This document shows, piece after piece, positions 1 to 11,776 of a DNA stretch of 64,000 bases. Source of the DNA: Sipunculus nudus (lineage: Eukaryota > Annelida > Sipuncula > Golfingiida > Sipunculidae); the NCBI GenBank assembly GCA_026874595.1, contig CM049319.1, positions 58,726,917 to 58,790,916 on the forward strand, given 5' to 3'. The notes beneath the pieces are model-generated. The model was not told the DNA's origin, did no database searches, and worked only from the letters and a program-made list of their open reading frames with translations. The translations under genes and the position numbers were made by a program. The stretch's first letter is position 1; the number at the start of each line of letters is the position of its first letter.

Positions 1-514
1 ATAATGACCAGTTACAGATCGAGTTCGCGTTTCGTCCCGTTTGACCTACTTTTGACGGTTTTACGACTCCTAAACTTAGAAAAATTCATGAAAAATAGAA
101 ATTTTCATGACAAATACACATGTACAGCCGTTTTTAGCCCTCAGCTCTTAGGCTGATGGGCTATTGTCGTCACCCAAGCTGCCGTCTGTCCATCTGTTTG
201 TCCGGTGTCTGTCCATCCGTCCGTCCGTTCCCTGTCTGTTAACTTTTACCTTGTGAGCGGGATATCTCTAAAAGCATTCACCGTTGGAATTTTATTTCAT
301 CAGTGACAATGTATATCGATAAAATCTCGGTCAAGTTCGAAGATGGGTGACCTTGACCCATTTTTCTACATTTTAGAGCTGATTATAGCAAAACACTCAG
401 AAGTTTATATCTCAGGAACCATTGTGTGGATTTTCACAAAACTTACTATGATCATTGGGACTGATGGTCTGTATGTGCTGCACAATTTTGGTGGTGCCAC
501 CTGCAATTTCTGAT

Positions 515-1869
515 TTTTAATGAAATTTTATTGGATTTTTTCAATTTTGGCCTTTTGTGCATGATATCTCCAAAGGTATTCAACACAGGAACTTCATTTC
601 TTCAGTGCTATTGCTTTATATTTACAAAATCTTGGTCAAGTTCAAAGATGGGTGATCTTGACCTACTTTTCAAGGTCACAGAGCTTAGTATAGAAAAAAA
701 CTTAGGAGCTTTTTCCTCAGGAAGCATTTGGTGGATTGTTATGAAACATGGTATATACCTCTCCAATTTAAATTTATAAATGATTATCAACTTTTGCTAA
801 TATTCTAGTTTCGCAATACAATGCTTACAGATACTGGCCTAATGTTTGGTCTGTGAGCGCATAATGACCACTTACAGATCGAGTTCTCGTTTCATCCCAG
901 TTAACCTATTTTCACTATATGACAGATCCTGAACATAGAAAGTTTCATGAAAGACAGAAATTTTCATGAAAAATGCACATATATGGACTTTTTTTCACAA
1001 TGCCTGCAGATACTGGCCTGATTTTTGGTGTGTTGCTTGATAATGACCCTTTACAGATCGAGTTTGCATTTTGCCCTTGTTGACCTACTTTTGACCATAC
1101 AACACCTCCTGAACTTTAAAAAATTTTACAAAATTTAACAAATGTTTCTAATTTGCCCCAGGCGTGGGCATTCGTGTCTTTCTGACACATCTAGTTTTAA
1201 TTAAATTTTATCCGATTTTTCAATTTTGGCCTTTGTGCAGGATATCTCCAAAGGTATTCAACTAAGGAACTTCATTACTTCAGTGCTTTTGCATCATATT
1301 TACAAAATCTTGGTAGGTTCAAAGATGGGTGGTCTTGACCTACTTTTCAAGGTCACAGAGCTGAGTATAGAAAAAAAACTTAGGGGGATATTTCTCAGGA
1401 AGCATTTAGTGGATTGTTATAAAACATGGTACATACCTCTCCAATTTAAATTTATAACTGATTACCAGCTTTTGCTAATATTCTAGTTTCGCAATGCAAT
1501 GCTTACACATACTGGCCCAATGTTTGGTCTGTGGGCACATATTGACCACTTACAGGTCAGGTTCACGTTTCGTTCCAGTTAACCTATTTTTGACCATATG
1601 ACAGATCCTGATCATAGAAAATTTCATGAAAGAAAGAATTTTTTATGAAAAATGCACATGTATGGACTTTTTCACAATGCCTGCATACTGGCCTGATTTT
1701 TGGTGTGTTCCTTGATAATGACCCGTTACAGATGGAGTTTGCATTTTGCCCTTCTTGACCTACTTTTGACCATACAACACCTCCTGAACTTAAAAAATTT
1801 TTACAAAATTTAACAAATGTTTCTAATTTGCCCCAGGCGGGGGCATTTGTGTCGTACTGACACATCTAG
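515..1869. repeat. Tandem pair of about 680-bp dispersed repeat
   Basis: Copies at about 515-1194 and 1195-1869 align almost throughout. Shared marks include GATATCTCCAAAGGTATTCAAC near 550 and 1240, GACCTACTTTTCAAGGTCACAG near 660 and 1340, and the end CTGACACATCTAGT near 1180 and 1858. The first 500 bases are related but more diverged, including the Tyr-rich GTCTGTCCATCCGTCCGTCC tract near 190-235. The short open frames here are not genes. Confidence 0.85.
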
Positions 1870-2674
1870 TATCAAACTCTGCTTTGATCAGGTTTCTGTA
1901 TATATGAAGCAGGCTTCTCATTATGGACAGCGATTATCAGAAATACACTACCAATCTCTGACCCACATTTTCCAGTTAATTGATACTGGTAGTTCAACAA
2001 TGAGTGACCCTGTATTCAGTTCGCATACATTCTGGTTTGGATAAAATCTGTATTGAAATTTAAGAAAAATAAAAGTTCACTGTTACGAACAGGATGGCTT
2101 AAAATTTATCATCTACAGAGTTCAGCTGGGTATACTTCTGTCAGGTCCTCTCATATTTAATTAGAATTTACTTTTTATGTTAAATAGCTTAAGCTTTAAG
2201 AAAATGTTGTATATAGTGAAATTTGTTAACATGGAATCTATTTGTATGGCTCCATGTGCTCATGCATTGAACATCAAGAGTAGATTGATAGTTTGATCTT
2301 GGTTTAAAAGTAGTCCGAAGAAACCAAAAAAGATTAGGCATTGAGATGAAATGTATAATCCTCTAGGCTCAAATCTGTTTCATTTATATAAATTTATACA
2401 ATAATACAATCACCCAGACAAAGACATCTGGTTGTAAATATGGAAACTACTATGGGATTCTACCTCTGAATAAGTTGCGCGTCAAGTGTTTTATTTTATT
2501 AAGTACTTTAAGAGACTTAGCCAACTAATACGGCATGTGACATTTCAGCCAGGACCCAGAAAATTACAGTATTCATTTAAAACTTGGCTATTACAAGTAC
2601 ACTGAGATTCAGGAAGTAGTTGTCCCTAACGGAAATTTGAATTGCACATTTTTCAAATGATTTTGTATTTTCAG
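1870..2674. other. DNAJC5: DNAJC5 intron sequence, no other feature seen
   Basis: AT-rich non-coding sequence up to the splice acceptor at 2672-2674. No exon with the J-domain HPD motif is visible here on the plus strand. Confidence 0.6.
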
Positions 2675-2827
2675 TTTAAAGAAATCAACAATGCCCATTC
2701 CATCCTAAGTGATTCCGTGAAGAGGAATATCTATGACAAGTATGGCTCCCTGGGTCTGTACGTCGCAGAACAGTTCGGGGAAGAGAATGTACATACATAC
2801 TTTGTCATGCAGAGCCCGTGGTGTAAG
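2675..2827 (+). CDS. DNAJC5: DNAJC5 exon: end of J domain and linker
   Basis: The exon is 153 bp, 51 codons, phase 0 on both sides, with acceptor TTTTCAG and donor GTATGT. It encodes helices III-IV of the J domain ([22 protein letters not shown]) and the conserved linker VAEQFGEEN. No in-window exon upstream carries the HPD motif; 1-2674 holds repeats and intron only. Confidence 0.93.
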
Positions 2828-5800
2828 GTATGTAAAAAGAAAAGGAAAAACCCTGTAATGATAAAAAACCCACAAACAATAAATGTCTCCAAATGCACAG
2901 TGATAGATGTAAATTTTCAGTGTGCAAAATACTTTTTTATGGTAAGGTGCACCTGTGCTCCTCAGCTTATACAACTGGGTGCACAAAGTAATTTCAAGGT
3001 GCACAAATACATTAATAAATGTTTTACAGTTATTTTTATTACAGCTATATTATAATTTATACACATATTTCAGAGCAGTAAAAAATAAGCTAAGGGCTTA
3101 AACCTGGTCAGAATAATATCCATCTAAAGAAAAGCTCTGATCACTGGATCTATATACATGCAGTTTCCAGTGTGACATCATGTTTTAGTGGTTATATATC
3201 CTTGTTTGATCATCTTGACTGTCACAGCTCAGATGTGCAAGTGCCTAACGGTCCTTCAGATCTGTCCTAGTTACCGGCCTCAGGTGCACACTGTGCACCT
3301 TGCAATAATACTGTGGGTGCACAAAACTGATTTTTGGTGCATCTGTGCACCTAGGCACCCAGTATTTCGAACACTGATTTTATCAGTATTTTAATGTTCT
3401 GCATTTACATTTAAATACAGTAGTATCATCAGTGACCCGCAGTTTGATTTGTTATAGAACTAGTACTCACAAATTCTTTTAAATGCAGTGATATTCTAAC
3501 TTCCAGTTCAGTATTGTACCTAGATTTGCAAAGAGTAGAAATTTAAGATTTAGCTATAGGAACTTGAAAAGTTATAGTAGGTAGCACTAGGTTATTACAA
3601 TGCTACCATCCACCTGGATCAGCATTTCAGTCCACCAAAAAAATTACCCGTAACCCCCTCCCCCCCCCCCAAAAAAATTACTAGTTGTTCCGTGACCTAT
3701 TACCTAATTTTATTGTATATTTTGGCAAAGGATCGTTAATTAATATTCATATTTTTTACTCAATGAAACAAGAGACAGTAAAACAATCAGGAAAGCATTA
3801 TACCTAATGTATATTCCATTGCACAGGTTTGCATTATGCCTGTGGGCCTTGTTATTTTCCCAACTGATACTGAATAAAATTCTTTTCCGACAGGCATTGT
3901 TTGTTTTCTGCGGGATCATCACGGGTTGCTACTGCTGCTGCTGCTTCTGTTGCTGTTGTAACTTCTGTTGTGGGAAGTGTGCGCCACGGCAACCAGAAGA
4001 AGACTTTGATTACGCAAACTTACATGTGAGTAAAGGTCTTTCTTTAATTTGTTACCCACTTCATAGCTGTCACTCCCCCTTTCCTATGACTCTGCAGTCT
4101 TGTCACTTTGTTGTATTTTAGTTATTTGTCACTAATCTGTTGTCTGTGTATTTCATTTCTCATTGTGTAAGATAGATTGGGGTTAAGAGGTTGGGAATTA
4201 GAACCAATCAGATTATTGTAGGACAAATAAGCTCCTCCCCCTCAATCTTAGTGAAAATGAATACAAAAGTCCCCAATATTATAATTAACAATTAACTTGA
4301 CACCCAAATGCTTTAACAGTTTATGTTTTAGGTAAAAAGTACAGTAAAACTCTTTCATGCACAATTAATCAACTTAAAGACAGTCTGCTGTTGGAAAGCT
4401 AGAGGACAGAGAGCTCATACTTGGGTTATGATGGGAGTCTTTTGTGCAGTAGATTGTGAAATGGTTTTTAAAATTGTTGATATTTTTATCACCAATACCA
4501 ATACAATATTTCAGTAATTTGTGAGTAATAATAGAGATGCAGATGTTTGAAAATTTATACAAAACCTGAGATGGTGACCTTTATTTAGTCAACAGAAGCT
4601 TATTGAATATAACTAATACTGAATATACTAGTCATAAAACTGCTTAATGAAAGTCCATGGTTAAAATCTAATTACAACCCAGCATATTTCTATCACACAA
4701 TAAAATCCTTAGATATACTTAAATACAGAATGAAAGATATCCACATGCAGACACTTATTTTCTGCTTTTTGCACCTTCAGCAGTGTTATATTTGTGCATA
4801 TTTGACCAGGAAGTTTCAGTTTGCTAAGCATTCATTCATGCTTTGCATTCACTTAACAAATGGATCACAGAAATAAAGCCCCCTCTCCAGTTGTGTACAA
4901 CAGTTGCAGGGTTGTGGTAATCAGAATATGTAATTGTAATTGATTACAATTTATTACATTTTAAAATATAATTGTAATTGTAATCAATAATATTTTCTTT
5001 CAATGTAAAGTAATTGTAATCCTAATCAAATACTTTGAAAAAGTAATCAAATCATAGATAAATACTATAATTACTTTCAATTAAAGTAATTGTGTTTAAA
5101 AGATTTCCTCATATCTGTTAAAACTAAAAGTAGCTTGTGATGCACATATCAAGTCTTTACAGACTTTTAAAGAAAATAAAGAAAGAATATCATGTTTATT
5201 TGTATTTTGTAAAGTTTAAAAACTTGTAACCATGTTTGTTATCATGATTACATGTAAAAGTAATTATAATCAAAATCAAGTACACTCATATTTCAAATGA
5301 TCGTTATTTTATGTAATCATACTATTTACAAGTAATTTTTATTGATTACAATGACAGTGTATTTGCCCAATCCCTGAACCATTGCTACACATATTTCAAA
5401 GTTGGTTAAAAATTATATACAGTGTATTTTTTGTTTAAAATGCGAAAGGTCCACCTGCTTCATTTAACTTTAACGAAAGCTAACTGTGGTAAAACATTGT
5501 AAAAAAGAGGTAACTGTATTGAATGAATATTTTCTTTACGATGTTCCTGGGTCATTTTCAGTTTGGTGATTTGTCAACCCAATTGTGTGGTTTTGGGGAC
5601 AAAAATGTGGACAAGTAATATAATTATGTTTGGTTTTTAAGACCTTTTAGATTGGTCTCCTTTTTCTTTCAGGAATTTTGATTTTAGTTTTGGGACAAAA
5701 GAATATTACAACAATCAGTGGACCTTAGGAAAGCACTACCATAAATATGACTGAATAAACTTGGGTGTTATATTTTCAAAATTTGACAGGGCAGTAACTT

Positions 5801-8800
5801 AATATGGACATTGAAACAAACAAGGAAATGATGTCAGGCATAAAAACAGACAGAGATAAAGGAAATAAAGTCAGCTGTAAGACAGTACAGATATGAGTAA
5901 ATACTTACAGATATAACACTTAATAAAGACATAAGGAAAGCAGCAATAGATGAAAGACTAGAAGGAGATACACAAAGGTTATGGCAGATATAGGACTGGG
6001 TGTTGATAAGAAAATAGTGACAAATGTAAGACTGAATGGAGATATATTAAGTAAGGACAGACAAAAAATATTGTAGAGATAAAGGATAAATAATATATGT
6101 AAGACTTTATGGAGATCAGGAATATATAACGCTGATATAAGACTGAATAGATATATAAAATAATGACTGATTTAAAGTTTGGGTAAAGGTAAGGAAAGAA
6201 TGACAGATTCAGTCTTTAGAGATAAGCAAAATAATACCGATAAAAGGGTTGAAAGACTAGATAGATGTAAGAAAGACAAAAACTAGGTACAGATGGAGAA
6301 AATATTGACATATGTAAGACTTGATATAGGGATACTATTGACAGATGAAAAAAAAAGTTGGATATGAAGGAAAATAGTGACCAGTATCAGATAAGGAAGA
6401 GATGAGGCAGATATAGTTAAAGATATTGATATCTAGTAGGCACCAAAAATATAATGACCAATAACTGACTGGATAAAGATAAGGATTAATGAAAGATAAC
6501 AGACTTGATGGATGAAGGAAATAATGACAGATAACAGACTGGATAGAGATAAGGAAATAATGACAGATAACAGAGTGGATAGAGATGAGGAAATGATGAC
6601 AGATAACAGAATGGATAGAGATAAGGAAGTAATGATAGATAACAGACTGGATAGAGATAAGGAAGTAATGATAGATAACAGACTGGATAGAGATAAGGAA
6701 AATAATGATAGATAACAGACTGGATAGAGATAAAGAATTAATGACAGATAACAGACTGGATAGAGATAAGGAAATAATGACAGATAACAGAATGGATAGA
6801 GATGAGGAAATGATGACAGATAACAAAATGGATAGAGATAAAGAAGTAATAATAGATAACAGACTGGATAGAGATAAGGAAATAATAACAGATATCAGAC
6901 TGGATAGAGATAAAGAAGTAATTACAGATAACAGACTGGACAGAGAAAATGAAAAATACATTGACAGATTACAGCCTTGATAAAGATAAGGAAACAATGA
7001 CAGATAAAAGACTGGATAGAGATAAGGAAGTAATGACAGATAACCGACTGGATAGAGAAAATGAAAAATACAATGACAGATTACAGACTGGATAAAGATA
7101 AGGAAACAATGACAGATAACAGACTGGATAGAGATAAGAAACAATGACAGATAACAGACTAGATGAAGATAACAAAGTAATTACAGATAACAGACTGGAT
7201 AGAGATTAGTAAGTAATGACAGGTAACATACTGGATAGAGATAACTAAGTAATGACAGATAACATACTGGATAGAGATAACTAAGTAATGACAGATAACA
7301 GACTAGATAGAGATAAGGAAATTATGACAGAAGGATGATAATAGAGACAGAAAGTCATGACATTAAACACTGGATACAGATAGGGGAACATGATAGAATT
7401 AAGACTGGAATAATGAACACTCATTGATGGACGCGTCCAAAGGGGAAAATTGAAACAATTAAGTTTGACCAGTGGTCACTGTGAGAGTGGTAGTGGTTGT
7501 TGTTTGCATGTTTGTTGTTTTGTGCACCCAGGGTCAGGGCGAGCAGGAACAGTTGAACACAGATCCCGTCACATCCCAACCCCAGGCTCAGGAACCCCCT
7601 CCGATTGCTTTACCTCCGCCCAGCAAGAATGGTACGACCCATCCCGCCACAGGGGTAGGCTTTTACAGTGGAGCACGCTTGTAGCATCATCACTTTTTCC
7701 ATTCCATGACTGGGTGCTTTTTTGTTATCTATAAAAATTGGGGTATATGATTATTGTTATTTACAGTAATACTGCTGTAGTTACCCAGCACCCTCTAGTG
7801 TTCAAATTTTGAACAATTTTAAAATATCTCTCTTTTTCAGTGAAATAATTGAAATTGTTTTTTAGCTTGTTGCAATGAAAGTACTGCTATATTCATGTTT
7901 TCTATTCATTTACTTTATGAAGAGATTGAAAGGAATTATCCAGTATGGAAAAGACTCTTTTAGGTTATGTGCTTTACTAAAGGAACACAAGGTGGTGCTG
8001 AGATACAGAAGCGGTATATCTGTTATTTATGATGAAGATATTTGAGAGTATCCCAATGACGATCAGTGAAAAATAAAAATGAAATTATGAAAAAATGTAA
8101 ATATGCTAATTTTAAAAGCTTGAGACAGAGAAGAAATATTCATTATATTTTCTGGCATAATTTATTAATATTACAAGAAATGTATTAAAACATAATATGA
8201 CAACTAATATTTTTGTCATACTCATACGTGATGCATGTTTATTTTGTTTATAATACAAAAAATGAATGATGGTTTCCACTGCATGAAAACTAACCAGAAA
8301 AATTTAACTGTCCCAGGTGTTAACCCCTAGATATTGACAAACCTATATTTAAACCAGTGATATTTATTCACTTAAATCTAGAAGAGAGGGGCTCATATAT
8401 TGCGTGATAACTTAATACTTTACTTGGGAGCAGAAAAGCTGCATGTTATTGCCTATGCTGCTCATGCAGTGGTAATATACACTGCAGTGTTCCCAGATAT
8501 CCATTCATAAAAACCGCAGGGTGCCCACAGAGCACACAATTGGAATCAGACCACTGATACTGCATTGTGCAACAAGCCAAAATTTTAAACATTGGACACC
8601 TGCTCTTGTTGGTTTGATTTCCCAAAGAAACAAGCTGTCATTGGTCTGATTTTTGGCATAATGCCAGAACTGCTGCGTAAGGATTGTAGTTATTGCCATG
8701 TTGCTGTAGCTTTTGCCATCTTGATCTGTTGTACATTGTCATTTTTAATAATGGGTTACCAGCCATAGGCTCATATACTGCTGTAGGCACATGCTGTAAA

Positions 8801-11776
8801 CACAGGGAAGCCATCTGTTCCTAATGTAATTGAAAGGAATTCCCACACAAATGCAGTGCTACAAGCCTCGGATTGCTACTCAGCGGTATTCAGAAATTTG
8901 CTCTCACTGTCCCACTTGCTGATGAGCATATAGAAACCATCTAGTGGTTATATCAAAGAAGTGATTTTTATCACGCTCAATTTTACGCTTATGGAAATGC
9001 AGCTTAATATTTCACAAATTTAACTGCTTTATGTTTCATGAGGGTTTCATTTTAGTGACTTTAACATGCAGTACCCAACTCATAATATATCCATTTTCAT
9101 ATTAATCATTTAATTTATGCGCTCATCTTTACAATTTGATGAGTACCCATGAAAAAGAGTAGAAATTCTTATCCCCTATTGGCAGATAATATGAAATAAC
9201 TTGTATTATTTGTTCATGAGCTCCAATCTCAGCCAAGACTGTGAGATTTTTCGTGGTTGGCCCCCACCTAGGATTCTGTGCTCTGCAGGTCTAATGGGAA
9301 GGCCCTGCCCAGTAGCTGTGTTTCACTCACAAAGGGTGATCCTTTCAGATACCTCACTTGGTATGAAACAGCAATGGGGAGGATAACCCATCCAGGTCCC
9401 CAAGGTGCAGTAGTCACCGGGCCTGGTTTATGCCAGGATATAAAATGAGAGTCCAAAACCAGAATGGAATTCTGCAGATGTTTATATACTTAGCTATTTA
9501 AAAAAAATGGAGGTGGTTACCTCCAAAAATAAAAAAAATATAAAAAATGAAAGTTTGTAACAAATTTTTATGAAACCTTGATATCAGTTTCTTGTTTGCA
9601 TGAATTCATCGACCTGCTGTAGACTTGGATATTTTCTATATTTTCAAAGTAAGCCTGATCACAGTAGGTTACAGATCTTTTCATATTTGCTTACATGTTT
9701 GGGAAATCATTACCAGCTTACTGAAGGTTTTTCAAGAAGTTTACAATAATGTCCATAAATCAGTAGTTTTTTTTCAGTGAAAGCTGGATATATTCTGAGA
9801 AGTATTTGAGAACCATTTGGTAGTATTCAAATACATGGTGAGCTTACAGGGGAAAATCAGGAGAGAAACTTTATTTGGGTAATTTTTGTGTTAAGTGTGA
9901 AAGACTAATGACAGATTGAGTCCTTTATTTTCTGTTGAGTTCTGTAAATTAAATGTGGTATTTTTATTTCTGATTTTTTATTCAATTTTCTCTATTTTGT
10001 AAAACTCTTTCTTTTTTCTTTTCCTCTCCCAGTGTTTCCCCTTCTTTCATCTCCATTTTCCCCCGTGTTTCAATTTCTCCAGCTACCTGTACATATAAAG
10101 CAACTTTGCCTGAAGTTACAATCTCTATGTTTGCCTTATAAACCACCTTTTTTGCTATCAAGAGAAATTTAATGTTTAATTTTACAAGATTTCCCCAGTT
10201 ATGTGTTTTATTGTGGTTTACTGCCATGCACAGTAATAAAATTAGAACTATTTAAAGTATACATAATGTTATGGAGCAGCATAAAAATTCAGCTCGCCTT
10301 AAGTTCAATCTGAAAGTATGATCAAAAATGTTAAATGTGTGTGTAAAACTTTGTATGGTCACTCTGAGATTTAGGTTTACATTTACTTGCACCAGATGTT
10401 GTGTGATAATGATCATTTGGCAATGTCATCTTCTTATCATAATTTGATGATGCTCCATTGAAAATTATGTCGTGAAGTTTTGGGCTGAATGTCAGAGAAA
10501 CAGCTCTGTTGTTGATTAAATCCTGTGGCTTGTCCCTCTTGACACCAGTGCACTTAAACAAGCTGATACAGTCACATGCTAGGCTGATATAACCCATACA
10601 CTCTCATTGACACAGACAAGGATTCTTGTGATTCTTGGGTTAGGATCATGTATCTGGTAATAACATGTAGGCAGTCAATAATAATTGACATAAGGCACCC
10701 CCCCCTGGCAATTTACACAATTCCCCCCTCTAAATACACCCCTGATTGATACATCTGTTTAGATAAAGGCATTGTTATGCCAATCACCTTGAAATCATAA
10801 GCTGAAGCCCTTTGGCCTAATAACTGCCTATTAAGCATTTACATCAAGTTTTCTTTTGTGGGACATATTATGGGATACCCATGGTCCATCTATTTGAGCG
10901 TCTTAAGGGGTGTTTCCATGTGCGTGTATATGCATATATGCAAATATGCAGGAAGAAAATGCTCATACAATTTTGTAACTGGGGTGTTTCCATGTGTCTG
11001 TCAGCATTTATGCCTATCCGTGTATATTTGTGAAAATCACCTCAGGAGCAAATTTTCACACACAGGGTCTTTGTGAATTAAGGAAATTACTGGTAAAATG
11101 ATGTCACTTCGCTGTGTTTTGTGGAAGGCATGCTTGACCCATTGTACAAATATATATCTGCCAGTTCACACATATACGCATATACCTGCACATACAAACA
11201 TACCTTGAGCATCCGTCCATTTTCAGTCTGTAAACTGAAACGACTTTTTCCTTTTTAACTGGAGATTAATCAGGGTCTCTGAATGTGTGGTCAAATTGTG
11301 TAATTTGTAATATGAAGATAAATCCAGATATTTGAATTCTTGGTCATATCATGTAATTGGTAGTATGAAGATGAATCAAGGTCTAAGAATAAGTGGTTAT
11401 ATCACATAATTGGTAGTATGAAGATGGGATTACTATACCTTAAGTACTCTGGTACTTCTTTTAAGCTCTTTAAGGACTCTGAGAGACAGATATGCAGTAC
11501 ATTGCAGTATAATTGAAATGAATATTAATTATTATCAATATTATATTATTATAATTAACAACAAATAATAAATAATAATGATTGTGATATTTTATGTGAC
11601 AGGAGGAGTGTAGTACACCAGACGATTCCTCTCCATCAGATGGGCCACACAATGTATCAGCAGGACAGCCAATCATAGCGCAGCCTGCAACTAGTGGACC
11701 AATCACAGGACAGCCCACAGAAAAAACCACGCTCACAACGTCAGGCGAACAACCGTCATACGGAGCTGACCGATAA
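2675..11776 (+). CDS. DNAJC5: Cysteine string protein (DnaJ homolog subfamily C member 5), 3' four exons
   Basis: CDS join 2675..2827, 3894..4025, 7532..7654, 11603..11776; all junctions are GT-AG and phase 0, giving 193 residues plus stop. The product is a palmitoylated Hsc70 co-chaperone of synaptic and secretory vesicles that keeps SNARE proteins folded. The sequence shows the end of the J domain ([24 protein letters not shown]), the linker AEQFGEEN, then a cysteine string of 13 Cys in two blocks ([18 protein letters not shown]), a Pro/Gln-rich segment, and a C terminus with the PSY motif seen in vertebrate CSP. The N-terminal exon(s) with the start codon and HPD motif are not in the window and must lie upstream. 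The tail after the Cys string is longer than in the vertebrate protein (about 198 aa in total). The identity is certain from the Cys string; the exon set after 4025 could still miss a small or alternative exon. Confidence 0.93.
2828..3893 (+). other. DNAJC5: DNAJC5 intron with GTGCAC-rich repeat
   Basis: This intron carries inverted and direct GGTGCAC/GTGCACC motifs near 2947-3005 and 3281-3360, which look like the two halves of a degenerate dispersed repeat. A C-run lies at 3657-3670. Nothing else is recognisable. Confidence 0.6.
3894..4025 (+). CDS. DNAJC5: DNAJC5 exon: cysteine string
   Basis: The exon is 132 bp, 44 codons, phase 0, with acceptor CCGACAG and donor GTGAGT. It starts ALFVFCG, as the same exon does in vertebrates, and carries 13 cysteines within about 25 residues. 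This is the palmitoylated membrane anchor. It ends with an acidic stretch ([11 protein letters not shown]). Confidence 0.95.
4907..5376. mobile_element. hAT-like non-autonomous element (MITE)
   Basis: The ends are CAGGGTTGTGG and CCAATCCCTG, an imperfect inverted repeat of the CAGGG type usual for hAT. They are flanked by AACAGTTG (4899-4906) and AACCATTG (5377-5384), an 8-bp duplication with 6 of 8 matches. The interior is packed with GTAATTGTAATCAAT-like motifs on both strands and has no coding frame. The 8-bp duplication fits the hAT superfamily; its degeneracy suggests an old insertion. Confidence 0.6.
6460..7335. repeat. 36-bp minisatellite (GATA/ACAGA-rich)
   Basis: The repeat unit is about 36 bp, with core GATAACAGACTGGATAGAGA then TAAGGAAATAATGACA. 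It is repeated some 20 times with drift, and related degenerate copies extend back to about 5850. As 36 is a multiple of 3, it produces spurious open frames on both strands (about 91 aa plus, 269 aa minus). Confidence 0.95.
7532..7654 (+). CDS. DNAJC5: DNAJC5 exon: Pro/Gln-rich linker
   Basis: The 123-bp frame (41 codons, phase 0) runs from acceptor CACCCAG to donor GTAGGC. It encodes [12 protein letters not shown] followed by a proline-rich run ([15 protein letters not shown]). The phase matches both neighbours. The vertebrate protein has no clear equivalent, so this may be a lineage-specific or alternative exon. An alternative acceptor 6 nt downstream (GGTCAG) would remove two residues. Confidence 0.7.
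9218..9510 (+). mobile_element. 5'-truncated SINE, same family as 43470-43845
   Basis: It matches the reverse complement of the SINE at 43.5-43.8 kb: AATCTCAGCC..GTGAGATTTTTC, GTTTCACTCACAAA followed by CCTTTCAG, TCTGCAGATGT.TATA, and the terminal GGAGGT.ACCTCC hairpin. The tRNA-like head (A box) is missing here. Confidence 0.65.
10907..11204. mobile_element. TTAA-type MITE, copy 1
   Basis: It starts just after TTAA (10903-10906) with GGGGTGTTTCCATGTGCGTG and ends GCACATACAAACATACC before TTGA (11205-11208, a decayed TTAA). It is the same family as 14266-14578, sharing the terminal TGTTTCCATGTGC and internal GTGTTTCCATGTGTCTGTCAG. It has no coding capacity. Confidence 0.6.
11603..11776 (+). 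CDS. DNAJC5: DNAJC5 terminal coding exon
   Basis: The exon is 174 bp, 57 codons plus TAA, phase 0, with acceptor ATGTGACAG. It encodes a Ser/Pro/Gly-rich tail with [13 protein letters not shown] and ends EQPSYGADR, close to the SHPSYHTDGFN end of vertebrate CSP. The start phase agrees with the preceding exon. Confidence 0.85.
   Translation, partial: EECSTPDDSSPSDGPHNVSAGQPIIAQPATSGPITGQPTEKTTLTTSGEQPSYGADR

Larger units (their letters stand above)
4026..7531 (+). other. DNAJC5: DNAJC5 intron with hAT-like element and minisatellite
   Basis: The intron is 3.5 kb. It holds the hAT-like MITE at 4907-5376 and the GATA-rich minisatellite at about 6460-7335, both listed separately. The rest is AT-rich without coding signal. 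Confidence 0.75.
7655..11602 (+). other. DNAJC5: DNAJC5 intron with SINE and MITE copies
   Basis: The intron is 3.9 kb. It contains a 5'-truncated SINE (about 9218-9510) and a TTAA-type MITE (10907-11204). The remaining sequence shows no conserved coding frame. Confidence 0.7.

Noticed and set aside
1-2674. J-domain exon with HPD for DNAJC5
   Set aside because: Searched on the plus strand without finding HPDK or the preceding YxxLGL; the exon must lie outside the window.
6335-7144. 269-aa minus-strand open frame (repeating SLSSLLSVI)
   Set aside because: It is produced by the 36-bp minisatellite on the antisense strand of a DNAJC5 intron.
6460-7335. CRISPR array
   Set aside because: Units are directly adjacent and diverge gradually, with no unique spacers; the genome is eukaryotic. 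The same holds for the 22-bp array at 49.3-51.0 kb.
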